Both the position numbers and the translations under genes were made by a program. From positions 1 through 64,000 of the forward strand of contig JAKFXL010000013.1 of NCBI GenBank assembly GCA_021731365.1: DNA of 64,000 nt. The letters run 5' to 3'. Every line of letters starts with the position of its first letter. Positions within the stretch are counted from its first letter, which is position 1. The notes under the pieces were generated by a model. It was not told the DNA's origin. It saw only the letters and a list, made by a program, of their open reading frames with translations, and searched no databases. Source of the stretch: Gammaproteobacteria bacterium. Its GTDB lineage: Bacteria > Pseudomonadota > Gammaproteobacteria > Tenderiales > Tenderiaceae. Below, in pieces: positions 33,860 to 43,380 of this stretch.

Positions 33860-36307
33860 CTATTTGATGCAGACGGTCCGTATCTGGGTCAGGTCGGTGT
33901 AGCCTTGCAGAATTTTTTCGATGCCATCCTGCTTCAGGGTACGCATGCCGTCATTGAGGGCCGCTTTCTGGATTTTGTAGGCCGGGGCGTGTTCGAGAAT
34001 CATCTGTTTGATGTGCGGGGTGGCGATCAGGAGTTCGTGCAGGCCGATGCGGCCATGGTAACCGGTATCGTTACACTCTTTGCAGCCGGGTGCTTTATAG
34101 AGGGTGAGCTTGCCGTTTTTGCCAAACCGCCGTACCCACTGTTCCAACTGTTGATCGATAACGGCTTTTGTCTCTTCGGCAGTGGCGTTGTCGGGGATGA
34201 GTCCAGCGCAATACTCGTGGGCTAGCTGATGAATCTCACGGACGTTGGAGTGGTAGGGGCGCTTGCAGCTGGGGCAGAGTGTTTTGGCCAGCCGCTGGGC
34301 GAGTATGCCAACCAGGGCGTCGGCAAAATTGAACGGGTCCATGCCCATGTCGAGCAGTCGTGTGACACTTTCGGCGGCGCTGTTGGTATGCAGTGTTGAA
34401 AGTACCAGATGACCGGTGAGCGAGGCCTCAATGCCGACACCGGCGGTTTCGGCATCACGCATTTCGCCCACCATGATGATGTCGGGATCGGCGCGCAGAA
34501 AGGCCCGCATGGCAGTGGCAAAGTCGAGACCGATCTTGGGGTTGACCTGTACCTGCCGCAGTCCGCTCTGGGTGATCTCGATGGGATCTTCAGCCGTCCA
34601 TATTTTGCGATCAGCATTGTTCAAGTGACCCAACACGGAGTGCAGGGTGGTGGTTTTGCCTGAGCCAGTGGGGCCACAGACAAGAAACAGGCCATAGGGC
34701 TGGGCGATGGCAGCGAGCAGTTTTTCAGCGTTGTTACTGCTCAGACCGAGGGCGTTGATGGGGATGTTTTTGCCGCTGCTGAGTATCCGCATCACCACAT
34801 CTTCCAGTCCGCCTGCGGTGGGCAGGATGGCAATACGCAGCTCAATGTTGGCCGGGCCATACTGTTTGAAGTTGATTTTGCCATCCTGTGGCTTGCGCCG
34901 CTCGGAGATGTCGAGCCGTGACATGACTTTGATACGTGAGATTAAGGCGTTGCGGTATTGGGGCGGGAACTGGTGGTAGACCGCCATGGTGCCATCTTTG
35001 CGGAAACGTACAACCACCTTTTTGTTGCCAGGGTTGGGTTCGATATGGATGTCGGAGACCCCTTGCTGGTAGGCGTCCATGATGATTTTGTTGATGATTT
35101 TAACGACGATGTTGTCGGTGACTTCGCTCTCTTCGTGGCTGGTAAAACCATCACTCTCAAACTTGCCGCTGTTGAATGAGCTGTCATCCGGCTCATCCCC
35201 TTCTGGTTCAATGGCGTTCAGTATATCTTCTGATGAGTAGTAGAACTGTAAGGCCCAGTTGATATCTTCGGTGATGCCGATGACAGGCTCTATATATTTG
35301 TTGGTGTGAAAGCGCAGTGCATCCAAGGCCTCCCAATCCATGGGGTTTTCGATGGCCACCGCCAGCTTGCCCTCATATTGATAGAGCGGGATCACCTTGT
35401 GTTTGAAGGCTAGGTTGGCCGGTATTTTGTGAATGATGTCTGGGCTGACTTTGAACTCCTGCAAATTAACAAAGGGGATGCCGAGCTTTTTGGCCAGCGC
35501 CTGCTGAATCTGTTCGCGGCTGACAATGCCGTTGTCGATCAATATTTCGCCCAGCGGTTTGCGGCGCTCTTTTTTTTGTATCATCAGGGCATCTTCAAGC
35601 TGTAGCTCATCGATCAGATTTTCGCTGATCAAAATTTCGCCGAGTTTGAGACTGGGCATCGCCTTCTGCTGTTTTAATGCCTTTTCCAGCTGGCTGGTGT
35701 CGACAATGGTGTGGCTGATCAGGTACTCCCCCAGGGGTTTAGTGCGGGCGTTGTGCTGGATCTCCAGCGCATTGGCAATCTCTTCACGAACCACCCCTTG
35801 GTTCTTGATTAAAATCTCGCCAATGGGTTCGCCAATGATGTTGCTATGAATGGCGCTTTTGGGGATAAACAGATGCAGGTATTGAGGCAGGTACTGGTTG
35901 GTATTGTGCTGTTTAAACAGATGAATGCCTTGCTGATCGACCCGGCTGCCGTAGGTTTTACCACTCAACTTACTATTGTCTTTGAAGGTGATGGTGAACT
36001 CTTGTGGCTCGGTGGATGAGGTGATCGATTTTTTATTGCCCCCGCTGATGGCAGGGTCGGGTGTGAAGGGGATAGGTTGTGTGAGCTGCATGGTTTTGAT
36101 GTCGACCATGTTTACCTCATGCAGTTCGCCACCCTCTTTATGGTTCAGGCCGATGATGGCGTTGCCGGTATCAAACCGGGTAAGTTTGCCCTCTATCTTT
36201 TTACCGTTCACTAAAAACAGAACAATGGCCGCATTATTAAAGGTGGCCACGTTTTCTGGGTTTGAGAGTGGCGGGAGCGGCAGGATAATTTTATCATTCA
36301 GGTCCAT
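33860..36307 (-). CDS. PilB-family ATPase with duplicated N-terminal domain and four MshEN-type modules
   Basis: A protein of about 815 residues, much longer than normal PilB. It begins with two similar beta-rich domains (~25-78, FLVNGKKIEGKLTRFDTGNA; ~103-155, ITFKDNSKLSGKTYGSR). Then come four modules at exact 30-residue spacing, beginning at 161, 191, 221 and 251 (PIGEIL, PLGEYL, KLGEIL, PLGEIL), each ending in a xxALxxQ-type helix. The motor core has Walker A GPTGSGKTT (~545), DPDIIMVGEMRD and STLHTNS. A CPSC...CKEC zinc element is split by a ~65-residue insertion. AAGGA seven bases before the ATG at 36307 sets the start. No pilus genes are adjacent. Confidence 0.92.
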   Translation of the reverse strand: MDLNDKIILPLPPLSNPENVATFNNAAIVLFLVNGKKIEGKLTRFDTGNAIIGLNHKEGGELHEVNMVDIKTMQLTQPIPFTPDPAISGGNKKSITSSTEPQEFTITFKDNSKLSGKTYGSRVDQQGIHLFKQHNTNQYLPQYLHLFIPKSAIHSNIIGEPIGEILIKNQGVVREEIANALEIQHNARTKPLGEYLISHTIVDTSQLEKALKQQKAMPSLKLGEILISENLIDELQLEDALMIQKKERRKPLGEILIDNGIVSREQIQQALAKKLGIPFVNLQEFKVSPDIIHKIPANLAFKHKVIPLYQYEGKLAVAIENPMDWEALDALRFHTNKYIEPVIGITEDINWALQFYYSSEDILNAIEPEGDEPDDSSFNSGKFESDGFTSHEESEVTDNIVVKIINKIIMDAYQQGVSDIHIEPNPGNKKVVVRFRKDGTMAVYHQFPPQYRNALISRIKVMSRLDISERRKPQDGKINFKQYGPANIELRIAILPTAGGLEDVVMRILSSGKNIPINALGLSSNNAEKLLAAIAQPYGLFLVCGPTGSGKTTTLHSVLGHLNNADRKIWTAEDPIEITQSGLRQVQVNPKIGLDFATAMRAFLRADPDIIMVGEMRDAETAGVGIEASLTGHLVLSTLHTNSAAESVTRLLDMGMDPFNFADALVGILAQRLAKTLCPSCKRPYHSNVREIHQLAHEYCAGLIPDNATAEETKAVIDQQLEQWVRRFGKNGKLTLYKAPGCKECNDTGYHGRIGLHELLIATPHIKQMILEHAPAYKIQKAALNDGMRTLKQDGIEKILQGYTDLTQIRTVCIK

Positions 36308-36487
36308 TATCATTCCTTGTCTATCATGGCATTGCAGATCACGGGGAATGGAGTGATGACGACTATTGAACTGTTGTCACTGTGTAAACGCACCGGGTTG
36401 TTTGATGCATGGACGCTCCCCTGTTGAGGTGGATATCGGCCAGAGGCAAGGGGATGTTAGTAGAGGTTTGTGTCGCAGGTAACGAGT

Positions 36488-37456
36488 TTACTGCCCACTG
36501 ATGGTAAACGGATCGGCGTAAATCTCCTGGAAACCGGCACCGGCGAGAAAGCAGTCCCGTTTGGTATTGTTCACCATCTCCGGATGGCCGCAGAGGTAGA
36601 CACTCCAGCCATTCAGCTTGGGAAACTGTTTCAGGGCGACCTCATTGGCGCGGCCTGCTGTGAATCCCTGACTATCGTTGCCGGAGAGGCAGGGGGTGTA
36701 GTGAAAATTGCTGTGTTGTCTGGTCAGTGCATTGAGTTCGTCCACCAGGTAGAGCCGTTCTGCTGAGCGGCTGCCGTGGAAAAGATGGATCTCCCCCTGG
36801 TGCCCCTGTTCCAGCGCGGCACGGGCAATACCCCAGAGCGGTGCCAGACCGGAGCCGGTACCTATCAGCAACATATTTTGTTGTGGTTTCTCGCCCAGAT
36901 AAAAACAGTCACCATGGGCACCATCAATGTTGAATTGGTCACCAGGATTGATCTGGTCGTGGAGCCATTGGCTCATCTGGCCATTGGGGAGGAGCTCTAC
37001 ATGTAACTCCACCACCCCTTCGCTGGGCAGACTGGCAATGGAGTAGCTGCGGATCAAACCGTCGGGACGGTGCAGATTGATAAACTGGCCCGCTTGAAAC
37101 TCAAAGGGCGACGCGGGTTGTAAGCGCAGGCGTAGGGTTTGGGGATTTAATTGGGTTTTACTGATCACGGTGACTAAAACCTTAGGCAGGGCCTCATTGC
37201 CCGCCAGGGCAACCTGCATATCGGTTGTTGTTCTGCAAATACAGGCCAGGAAAAAACCGCGATGTTGCAGTGTTGGTTTTAACCCTTTTTGTGAATCTGG
37301 AGGGGGAGTACCCTCAACTGCACGCATCATACAGGTCTGGCAGCTACCACTGCGACAGGAGGAGGGTGGCTCCGCACCCTGACGTATCAGCGCCTCTAAA
37401 ACAGTTTCATCAGCATGACAGCTGTACGCTGTTCCAGAGAAGGTGATTGTTGCCAT
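36488..37456 (-). CDS. 2Fe-2S ferredoxin / flavin reductase
   Basis: A 322-residue electron-transfer protein. Residues ~1-85 form a plant-type 2Fe-2S ferredoxin with cysteines in SSCRSGSCQTC and LACIC. Residues ~95-315 form an FNR-type reductase: FAD motif RSYSIAS, NAD(P) motif IGTGSGLAPLWGIARAAL, and the C-terminal YLCGHPEMV. It should pass electrons from NAD(P)H through FAD to the iron-sulphur centre and then to a partner. It starts 18 bases after the truncated hemoglobin stop, so the hemoglobin is the natural partner. The arrangement resembles reductase components of oxygenases. Confidence 0.92.
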   Translation of the reverse strand: MATITFSGTAYSCHADETVLEALIRQGAEPPSSCRSGSCQTCMMRAVEGTPPPDSQKGLKPTLQHRGFFLACICRTTTDMQVALAGNEALPKVLVTVISKTQLNPQTLRLRLQPASPFEFQAGQFINLHRPDGLIRSYSIASLPSEGVVELHVELLPNGQMSQWLHDQINPGDQFNIDGAHGDCFYLGEKPQQNMLLIGTGSGLAPLWGIARAALEQGHQGEIHLFHGSRSAERLYLVDELNALTRQHSNFHYTPCLSGNDSQGFTAGRANEVALKQFPKLNGWSVYLCGHPEMVNNTKRDCFLAGAGFQEIYADPFTISGQ

Positions 37457-37474
37457 GGTGCGGGCCGCTCCTGT

Positions 37475-37843
37475 TTAACGTCCGAGCACGTCTTTGCGGG
37501 TGCTTTCGGCAATGGCTGCAGCTTGCCCGATTAGTTCGGCAGGCACACCCAGCTCAGTCAAGGTGGCACCAAGGTGTTCCATAACGGCGTCGAAATGGCT
37601 GTCATTTAAGCCGTTAACAACAAGATGTGCGTGGGCGGCACGCATATCTTTACCGGTGTAGCTGTGTGGACCGCCCAGGGCCATGGTCAGGAACGCTTTC
37701 TGTTTGGCATGTTGGCGCACCATGTCTGTGCTGGTGAAAAACTGGTTGATACGGGTATCAGCCAGAACTTTGCGGTAAAACAGGTCAACGGCGGCATCAA
37801 CAGCGGCTTCGCCACCAATTTTTTCATATAGACTTTGGGTCAT
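37475..37843 (-). CDS. Truncated hemoglobin, group I
   Basis: A 122-residue 2-on-2 globin. The opening SLYEKIGGEAAVDAAVDLFYRKVL includes the Phe-Tyr pair at the start of helix B10, followed by MALGGPHSYTGKDMRAAHAHL with the GG turn and the proximal His in helix F. Group I members such as Mycobacterium HbN convert nitric oxide to nitrate with bound oxygen. AGGAG seven bases before the ATG at 37843 sets the start. It heads an operon with a ferredoxin/flavin reductase that could re-reduce the haem. An NsrR-like operator lies upstream, which fits a nitric oxide role. Confidence 0.93.
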   Translation of the reverse strand: MTQSLYEKIGGEAAVDAAVDLFYRKVLADTRINQFFTSTDMVRQHAKQKAFLTMALGGPHSYTGKDMRAAHAHLVVNGLNDSHFDAVMEHLGATLTELGVPAELIGQAAAIAESTRKDVLGR

Positions 37844-37918
37844 TTGCATTCTCCTGAAAAAGTGTTGTTATCTATCACGAGCCATTGGGGATTTCGTGTG
37901 GTCTGTGCTGCTTGATAA

Positions 37919-37941
37919 ATAATGTATTTAAAATACATCTT
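37919..37941. promoter_or_regulatory. NsrR-like nitric-oxide-response operator
   Basis: The core ATGTATTTAAAATACAT (37922-37938) is a perfect eight-base palindrome around a central A, followed by CTT. This matches 21 of 23 positions of the known NsrR consensus (AAGATGYATTT-N-AAATRCATCTT). It lies about 75 bases upstream of the hemoglobin ATG. On the minus strand a -10-like TATAAG lies at its edge. Confidence 0.7.
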
Positions 37942-38100
37942 ATATCGTGACTGCATTATTCACGGCAATTTACTGGTTGTCAATAGAGCTGTTGATGAGG
38001 TGTTGCCTGTGGATGGGTGATCACGGAGTCAGGCAAAAACTGCTGAAAAAGTATAAAATCGGCCCCACTTAAATTATTGTATCAAATCAAGCAGATCACT

Positions 38101-39687
38101 ATGTCGACCATTATTGAACAGCAGGCCAAGCGACGCCGTACCTTTGCCATTATCTCCCATCCGGATGCTGGTAAAACCACATTGACTGAAAAGCTGTTGC
38201 TGTTCGGGGGTGCGATCCAGATGGCCGGTACCGTCAAGGGGCGCAAGGCGGCACGTCACGCCACCTCCGACTGGATGGAGCTGGAGAAGCAGCGTGGTAT
38301 CTCCATCACCACCTCGGTGATGCAGTTCCCCCATGGCGACAAGATTATCAACCTGCTCGACACCCCCGGCCACGAGGATTTCTCGGAAGATACCTATCGC
38401 ACCCTGACAGCAGTCGATTCGGCGCTGATGGTGATCGACAGCGCCAAGGGGGTTGAGGACCGCACCATCAAACTGATGGAGGTGTGCCGCCTGCGTGATA
38501 CACCGATCATCACCTTTATCAACAAGATGGACCGGGAAGGACGTGAGCCGATCGATCTGCTCGACGAGGTGGAGGATATCCTCAAGATCAAATGTGCCCC
38601 CATCACCTGGCCGATTGGCATGGGTAAAAACTTCAAGGGGGTGTTCCACCTTGCCGATGATCGCATCCATCTCTTCAGTTCCACCCACGGTGGCAAGATC
38701 ATGGCCGGCGAGGAGATTAAAGGGTTGGACAATCCACGTCTTGATGAGTTGTGGGGCAGCCATATGGCGGCGCAGGTGCGTGAGGAGATCGAACTGGTGC
38801 GTGGCGCCAGCCATGAGTTTGACCATGACGCCTATCTGCGGGGTGAGGTGACGCCGGTCTTCTTCGGTTCCGCCATCAATAACTTTGGTATTAAAGAGTT
38901 GCTCGACGCCTTTGCCGAGTGGGCACCGGAACCGCAGTCACGCGAAACCAAAACACGGGTGGTGGAGCCAAACGAAGAGAAGTTCAGCGGTTTTGTCTTT
39001 AAGATTCAGGCCAACATGGACCCACAACATCGCGACCGTGTGGCCTTTCTGCGAGTCTGTTCCGGCAGTTACACCAAAGGCATGAAGGTGCGCCATGTGC
39101 GGATTGCGCGTGATGTACAGATCGCCAACGCCATTACCTTTATGGCCAGTGATCGCGAGAACATTGAAGAGGCGTTCCCCGGCGACATCATCGGGCTGCA
39201 CAACCACGGCACCATCCAGATCGGTGATACCTTCAGCGTCGGTGAGGAGTTGAAATTTACCGGCATCCCCAACTTTGCCCCAGAGCTGTTCCGACGGGCC
39301 CAGCTGAAAGACCCAATGAAGATGAAGGCGTTGCAAAAAGGGTTGCAGCAGTTGTGCGAAGAGGGGGCAACCCAGCTCTACAGACCGCTGATCAACAATG
39401 AGCTGATCCTCGGTGCCGTCGGTGTCTTGCAGTTCGAGGTGGTGGCTCATCGCCTGCAGGGTGAATACAAAGTTGAGTGTGTCTTTGAACCAGTGCAGGT
39501 CTCGACCGCGCGCTGGGTGATCTGCAAGGATGAGAAAAAACTCGCCGAGTTCAAACGCAAGGCCGAGGATAATCTTGCTATCGACGGTGCCGGACAACTG
39601 GTCTACATCGCCCCGACACGGGTTAACTTGCAGCTGGCGATGGAGCGCTATCCGGATGTGGAGTTTGTGTCGACACGTGAGCACTAA
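38101..39687 (+). CDS. prfC: Peptide chain release factor 3
   Basis: A 528-residue translational GTPase that recycles RF1/RF2 after peptide release. The G1 motif is [16 protein letters not shown]2 is in [11 protein letters not shown]3 is [15 protein letters not shown]4 is NKMDREG. Domain II and the RF3-specific C-terminal domain ([14 protein letters not shown], then [12 protein letters not shown]) complete a normal-length protein. The ATG at 38101 gives the usual N-terminus; an upstream reading from 38077 is not family-like. A clear terminator follows 42 bases after the stop. Confidence 0.98.
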   Translation: MSTIIEQQAKRRRTFAIISHPDAGKTTLTEKLLLFGGAIQMAGTVKGRKAARHATSDWMELEKQRGISITTSVMQFPHGDKIINLLDTPGHEDFSEDTYRTLTAVDSALMVIDSAKGVEDRTIKLMEVCRLRDTPIITFINKMDREGREPIDLLDEVEDILKIKCAPITWPIGMGKNFKGVFHLADDRIHLFSSTHGGKIMAGEEIKGLDNPRLDELWGSHMAAQVREEIELVRGASHEFDHDAYLRGEVTPVFFGSAINNFGIKELLDAFAEWAPEPQSRETKTRVVEPNEEKFSGFVFKIQANMDPQHRDRVAFLRVCSGSYTKGMKVRHVRIARDVQIANAITFMASDRENIEEAFPGDIIGLHNHGTIQIGDTFSVGEELKFTGIPNFAPELFRRAQLKDPMKMKALQKGLQQLCEEGATQLYRPLINNELILGAVGVLQFEVVAHRLQGEYKVECVFEPVQVSTARWVICKDEKKLAEFKRKAEDNLAIDGAGQLVYIAPTRVNLQLAMERYPDVEFVSTREH

Positions 39688-39729
39688 GAGTCTGTTCTAA
39701 GCAGCGGTTGGCTCGATCAGTTTGACCAC

Positions 39730-39759
39730 AAAGGCGCAGAGATGCGCCTTTATGTTTTT
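39730..39759 (+). terminator. Rho-independent terminator of prfC
   Basis: AAAGGCGCA and TGCGCCTTT form a nine-base perfect stem with a GAGA loop, followed by ATGTTTTT. Confidence 0.8.
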
Positions 39760-39995
39760 GGGTTAAGTAGAGTGTAGTGAGCTGCGAATAGAGTCGTTGT
39801 GTTGGATGAAAACCATACATGACGATGCCTGTTAGATAGTCATCCCAATAGATGTTGTTATTTTCCGTTCCATATTGAACTATAGCGTGTGATCCAGTAA
39901 CCACCGTAGAGCGGAGGGGGACTGGATTGTGCAAAATTGATGGGGCCGTGACCAGTAGGGTTGCGGATCAATGCAATCTTTGGGGACAACAATCT
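39760..39995. other. Region between prfC terminator and oxidoreductase gene
   Basis: About 235 bases without a supported gene. A minus-strand frame (39934 to 39623) runs through the terminator and has no recognisable content. No promoter stands out. Confidence 0.35.
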
Positions 39996-40976
39996 ATGAA
40001 AGCGATTATGTATGAACGTTATGGTTCACCTGAGGTGCTCCAATTACGGGAGATTGAAAAACCGTCACCCAAGGATAATGAGATTTTAATCAAGATATAT
40101 GCAACGACGGTGACATCTGGCGACTGGCGGGTGCGAAGTCTCACCGTGCCCGTTGGCTTTAGGCTCATCATGCGTTTGGTGTTTGGTATATCAAAACCCA
40201 AACAACCGATACTCGGCACAGAGTTAGCTGGGATGGTTGAAGCGATTGGTAAAGAGGTGAAAAGATTCAAAGTAGGTGATCAGGTTTTTGCGTTCAGTGA
40301 TGCGGCAATGGGGTGTTATGCCGAGTATAAATGCATGGCAGAAGATGGTGCTATTGCATTAAAACCACCCAGCCTAACCTACGGTGAAGCCGCCGCGCTC
40401 TCTTTTGGCGGAACAACGGCGCTGGATTTTTTTAGAAGAGCAAAACTTCAGAGGGATGAAAGAGTCCTCGTTAATGGTGCTTCTGGCGGGGTAGGTACGG
40501 CTGCGGTGCAGCTTGCCATACACTTCGGTGCAGAGGTGACCGGAGTGTGTAGTACTTCTAACGTGGAGTTGGTGAGAGCTTTGGGGGCCAGCCATGTGAT
40601 TGATTATACCCAGGCAGATTTCACGCAGAATGGTGAGGTCTATGATCTTATTGTGGATACTGCTGGCTCGGCCCCGTTCTTTCGCTGCAAGGCATCGTTG
40701 AAGAGTGGAGGACGGCTGCTGATGGTGTTGGCTGGACTGCCAGAGATGCTTCGAGCCCCATGGGTGTCGATGACAAGCTGTAAAAAAATCATCGCTGGAC
40801 CAGCATCCGCATGCACAGAAGATCTGCATTTTCTCGCGGGGCTGGCGGAGGCGGGGGAGTTTAAACCGGTGATCGACCGATGTTATTCGTTTGAGCAGAT
40901 TGTTGAGGCCCACCGTTACGTTGATGCGGGGCATAAGAGGGGCAATGTCATTATATCTCTTGAGAAGGGAGTCTGA
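39996..40976 (+). CDS. Quinone-oxidoreductase-like MDR enzyme
   Basis: A 326-residue NAD(P)-dependent enzyme of the medium-chain dehydrogenase/reductase superfamily, near the zinc-free quinone oxidoreductases. The N-terminal GroES-like domain starts MKAIMYERYGSPEVLQLREIEKP; the catalytic zinc ligands of alcohol dehydrogenases are missing. The nucleotide motif is VNGASGGVGTAAVQLA. Such enzymes reduce quinones or enals by two electrons. The ATG at 39996 is favoured over 39927 by family N-terminus. It seems to be a single gene. Confidence 0.9.
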   Translation: MKAIMYERYGSPEVLQLREIEKPSPKDNEILIKIYATTVTSGDWRVRSLTVPVGFRLIMRLVFGISKPKQPILGTELAGMVEAIGKEVKRFKVGDQVFAFSDAAMGCYAEYKCMAEDGAIALKPPSLTYGEAAALSFGGTTALDFFRRAKLQRDERVLVNGASGGVGTAAVQLAIHFGAEVTGVCSTSNVELVRALGASHVIDYTQADFTQNGEVYDLIVDTAGSAPFFRCKASLKSGGRLLMVLAGLPEMLRAPWVSMTSCKKIIAGPASACTEDLHFLAGLAEAGEFKPVIDRCYSFEQIVEAHRYVDAGHKRGNVIISLEKGV

Positions 40977-41304
40977 AAAATCACTGCTGTCTGTAGACAC
41001 ACAGTAGTCGTCGGAACGTGTTAACACTATTGTTTGAATAGGCCTTGTTGGCATGTGCAGGCGATTTTTTATGGTATGAGTTATTTGCCAGTGATCATCA
41101 CAGAAGCTATGGAATGGAACCGAGGAGTAACCCTGAGTTTATTGCCATAGTTATTCGATATGTCGATGTAAATACTCAGGATTTCATTCTGTGCCTTTCT
41201 ACATTAATAACGCGACAAACATATAATTTTGTACTAAGGTTTTTTATATGATGATTTAAAAAATACTTTCAATGTCACTGTCGAAACATCCGAAGGAGTT
41301 CGAT
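40977..41304. other. Region upstream of the surface protein gene
   Basis: No gene is supported in about 330 bases. AT content rises toward 41250. AAGGAG at 41293-41298 is the ribosome site for 41305. A TGGCATGTGCAGGC at 41049 resembles sigma-54 but has nine, not ten, bases between GG and GC. Confidence 0.4.
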
Positions 41305-43284
41305 ATGTCGAATGTGAAATATCTCTTTATCTTTTCCATCACCATTCTTCAAACATTTTTTGTACTGCCGTTCTTTACGGCTCTTCATGCGGAAACACTT
41401 TACGGCGTAGTATCCAACGGGGAAAATTCTGGATATCTCATCTCTGTCAATACGGTGACAGGTGCTGCAACCCCGATTGGCAATACAGGGATGAGTGGAC
41501 CTTCAGGGTTGACTTATAACACGCTGACTGGGGATCTATTGGCCATCAATGCCTTTGGTGGCGGTCAGGTTCGCCGTGTGGATACCGCCACTGGTGCGGC
41601 CACTGTGTTGGCAGCGGCGAGTAATCTGCCGACCCCCGGTGCGCTGGCTTATCGTGCTGCGGATAACATGCTCTACACTAATCAACCTGGTATCAGCACC
41701 AACGTCATCAAACGTCTTAATGCCTCGACTGGTGCAAGTGTGGATCTTATCGGTGTGGTGAATAAGGGGCCGATGGGTGGCATGGCCGTGCGCCCATCAG
41801 ATGGGGTGATATTTGGTGCAGGCAGTTGCGGGGTTGGTGCGGGTGATTGTCTCTTTACCATTTCTACCATCGCAGGCCCGCCGCCACGGGAGAGCGATGT
41901 GGGGACGACGGGGCGCATGATCACGGCGTTGAGTTTTCATCCCACCAGTGGTGTGTTGTATGGCAGTGATGGTAGCAATCTGGTGACTATCAATCCCGCT
42001 ACGGCGACCGTGACAACCATTGGCCCTTTTGGTGCAGAGGTTGGTTTTGTAGCGGGGCTTAGTTTTGCTCCTGATACAGGTGATTCAGTGGATGTCTGGA
42101 TCAAGGATTGTGCTGCTGATGTGGGCAATGTGCCATCACATCCCGCGCCGTGTCCACAGTACTACACCAGCCCTGATATCTGGATCGACAACAACAACGA
42201 TATGGTGATGGATGCACCGGTAGTGGGGGCTGACAATATTCTTCATGCGGTGGTTCGTAATCGCGGGACTAATGTCGCCACTAACGTGACGGCCAGTTTT
42301 TATTATCGTGACAATACTACCGGGCTTGTTTTTCCTGACGGTGCCACACTGATTGGTACCGACACGGTGACGGTGGTGGGTGGCAGTGGTGCGATTGCTT
42401 CTATTACCTGGCCTAACTTGCCAGCACCTCCGACGACGGGGGGCCATTGGTGTATTGGTGTGGTTTTGAATCATGCCAATGATGGGGCGATCACTCCGGT
42501 CGTGCCACCGTATGCGGATAATAATGTGGGCATTGCGAATATCTGGTTTATCGCTGGCCGTGCCGGTGAGGCGGTTGCGCTTGATTTTAATGTGGGCACA
42601 GGTGGTAAGTCGGGTTTTGGTTTGACGCCGTGGCCACGGGAGTTTCGTCTTGAAGTGGTTAACAGTTTGCCAGAAGGGTGGCGTTGGGCGTTGGCGGGTG
42701 TAGAGGCTGAGCAGCCTTTCTCGCTTAATCTTGGCGAAGAGCGTGCAGTGAAACTCAGCGTGACTGTTGCTGCCGATGCTATGCCCCATGTGGGTGGCTC
42801 CATCAGTGTTCGGCAGGTGGATGTGGTGACCGGCACGGTTTTGGGGGGTGTGAAATACGATCTTTATGAAGATAGTAAACCACCACAAGCGGTAGGTAAT
42901 GCACGTGTCTCACTGCTCGATGGCAAAGCGTTGTTGAGTTGGAACCCGGTGTTGTTCGAAGCGGATACTAATCTACCAGAACGGGTTGCCTATTATGAGG
43001 TGCTGCGTGATGGTGAGCCGTTGGTCAAGGTACTGCGTGATGAAGATCCAGAAAAGTCGGGTATGCAGTGGACCGATCCGGAGGTACTGACCAAAACGAC
43101 ACGTTACGCAGTACGTGTGGTGGATGAGGGGGGGAATATATCAATACCATCGCCTGAAATGGTGGTTGAGATAACAGCGGTTGATGTGCCAGAGCCACCG
43201 CTCTTTAATTGGCTGACATGGCTGTTATTGGTATTGCTGGTGGTATTGCTGGTACTGGCAATAAAACGAAAGTCTGAACCTTGA
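41305..43284 (+). CDS. Membrane-anchored surface protein with propeller-like and CARDB-like domains
   Basis: A 659-residue exported protein. The signal peptide is MSNVKYLFIFSITILQTFF and onward, cut near LHA. Residues ~35-255 form repeated beta segments with GLTYNTLTGDLLAI-type motifs, likely a beta-propeller. Residues ~260-410 hold a cysteine-bearing region and a CARDB-like adhesion domain (NILHAVVRNRGTNVATNVTASFYY). A fibronectin-like part follows (~540-620). The end is VPEP, a long hydrophobic helix and KRK: like PEP-CTERM, but the helix is longer than usual, so a plain membrane anchor is also possible. A perfect AAGGAG six bases before the ATG sets the start. It precedes the large NHL protein. 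Confidence 0.8.
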   Translation: MSNVKYLFIFSITILQTFFVLPFFTALHAETLYGVVSNGENSGYLISVNTVTGAATPIGNTGMSGPSGLTYNTLTGDLLAINAFGGGQVRRVDTATGAATVLAAASNLPTPGALAYRAADNMLYTNQPGISTNVIKRLNASTGASVDLIGVVNKGPMGGMAVRPSDGVIFGAGSCGVGAGDCLFTISTIAGPPPRESDVGTTGRMITALSFHPTSGVLYGSDGSNLVTINPATATVTTIGPFGAEVGFVAGLSFAPDTGDSVDVWIKDCAADVGNVPSHPAPCPQYYTSPDIWIDNNNDMVMDAPVVGADNILHAVVRNRGTNVATNVTASFYYRDNTTGLVFPDGATLIGTDTVTVVGGSGAIASITWPNLPAPPTTGGHWCIGVVLNHANDGAITPVVPPYADNNVGIANIWFIAGRAGEAVALDFNVGTGGKSGFGLTPWPREFRLEVVNSLPEGWRWALAGVEAEQPFSLNLGEERAVKLSVTVAADAMPHVGGSISVRQVDVVTGTVLGGVKYDLYEDSKPPQAVGNARVSLLDGKALLSWNPVLFEADTNLPERVAYYEVLRDGEPLVKVLRDEDPEKSGMQWTDPEVLTKTTRYAVRVVDEGGNISIPSPEMVVEITAVDVPEPPLFNWLTWLLLVLLVVLLVLAIKRKSEP

Positions 43285-43380
43285 GTGTTGGTATAGCACT
43301 GTAGAAAAAAATGCGTCAGCGATGAGAGAGTGTCGGTTATTTGTGGTGCAGTGAGTTGAATTAATTTGAAGGAGGAGTGT

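Noticed and set aside
39623-39934. Minus-strand frame of 103 codons beyond prfC
   Set aside because: It includes the prfC terminator and the end of prfC in antisense; no recognisable domain.
41049-41063. Sigma-54-like TGGCATGTGCAGGC upstream of the surface protein gene
   Set aside because: Only nine bases separate GG and GC; ten are needed.
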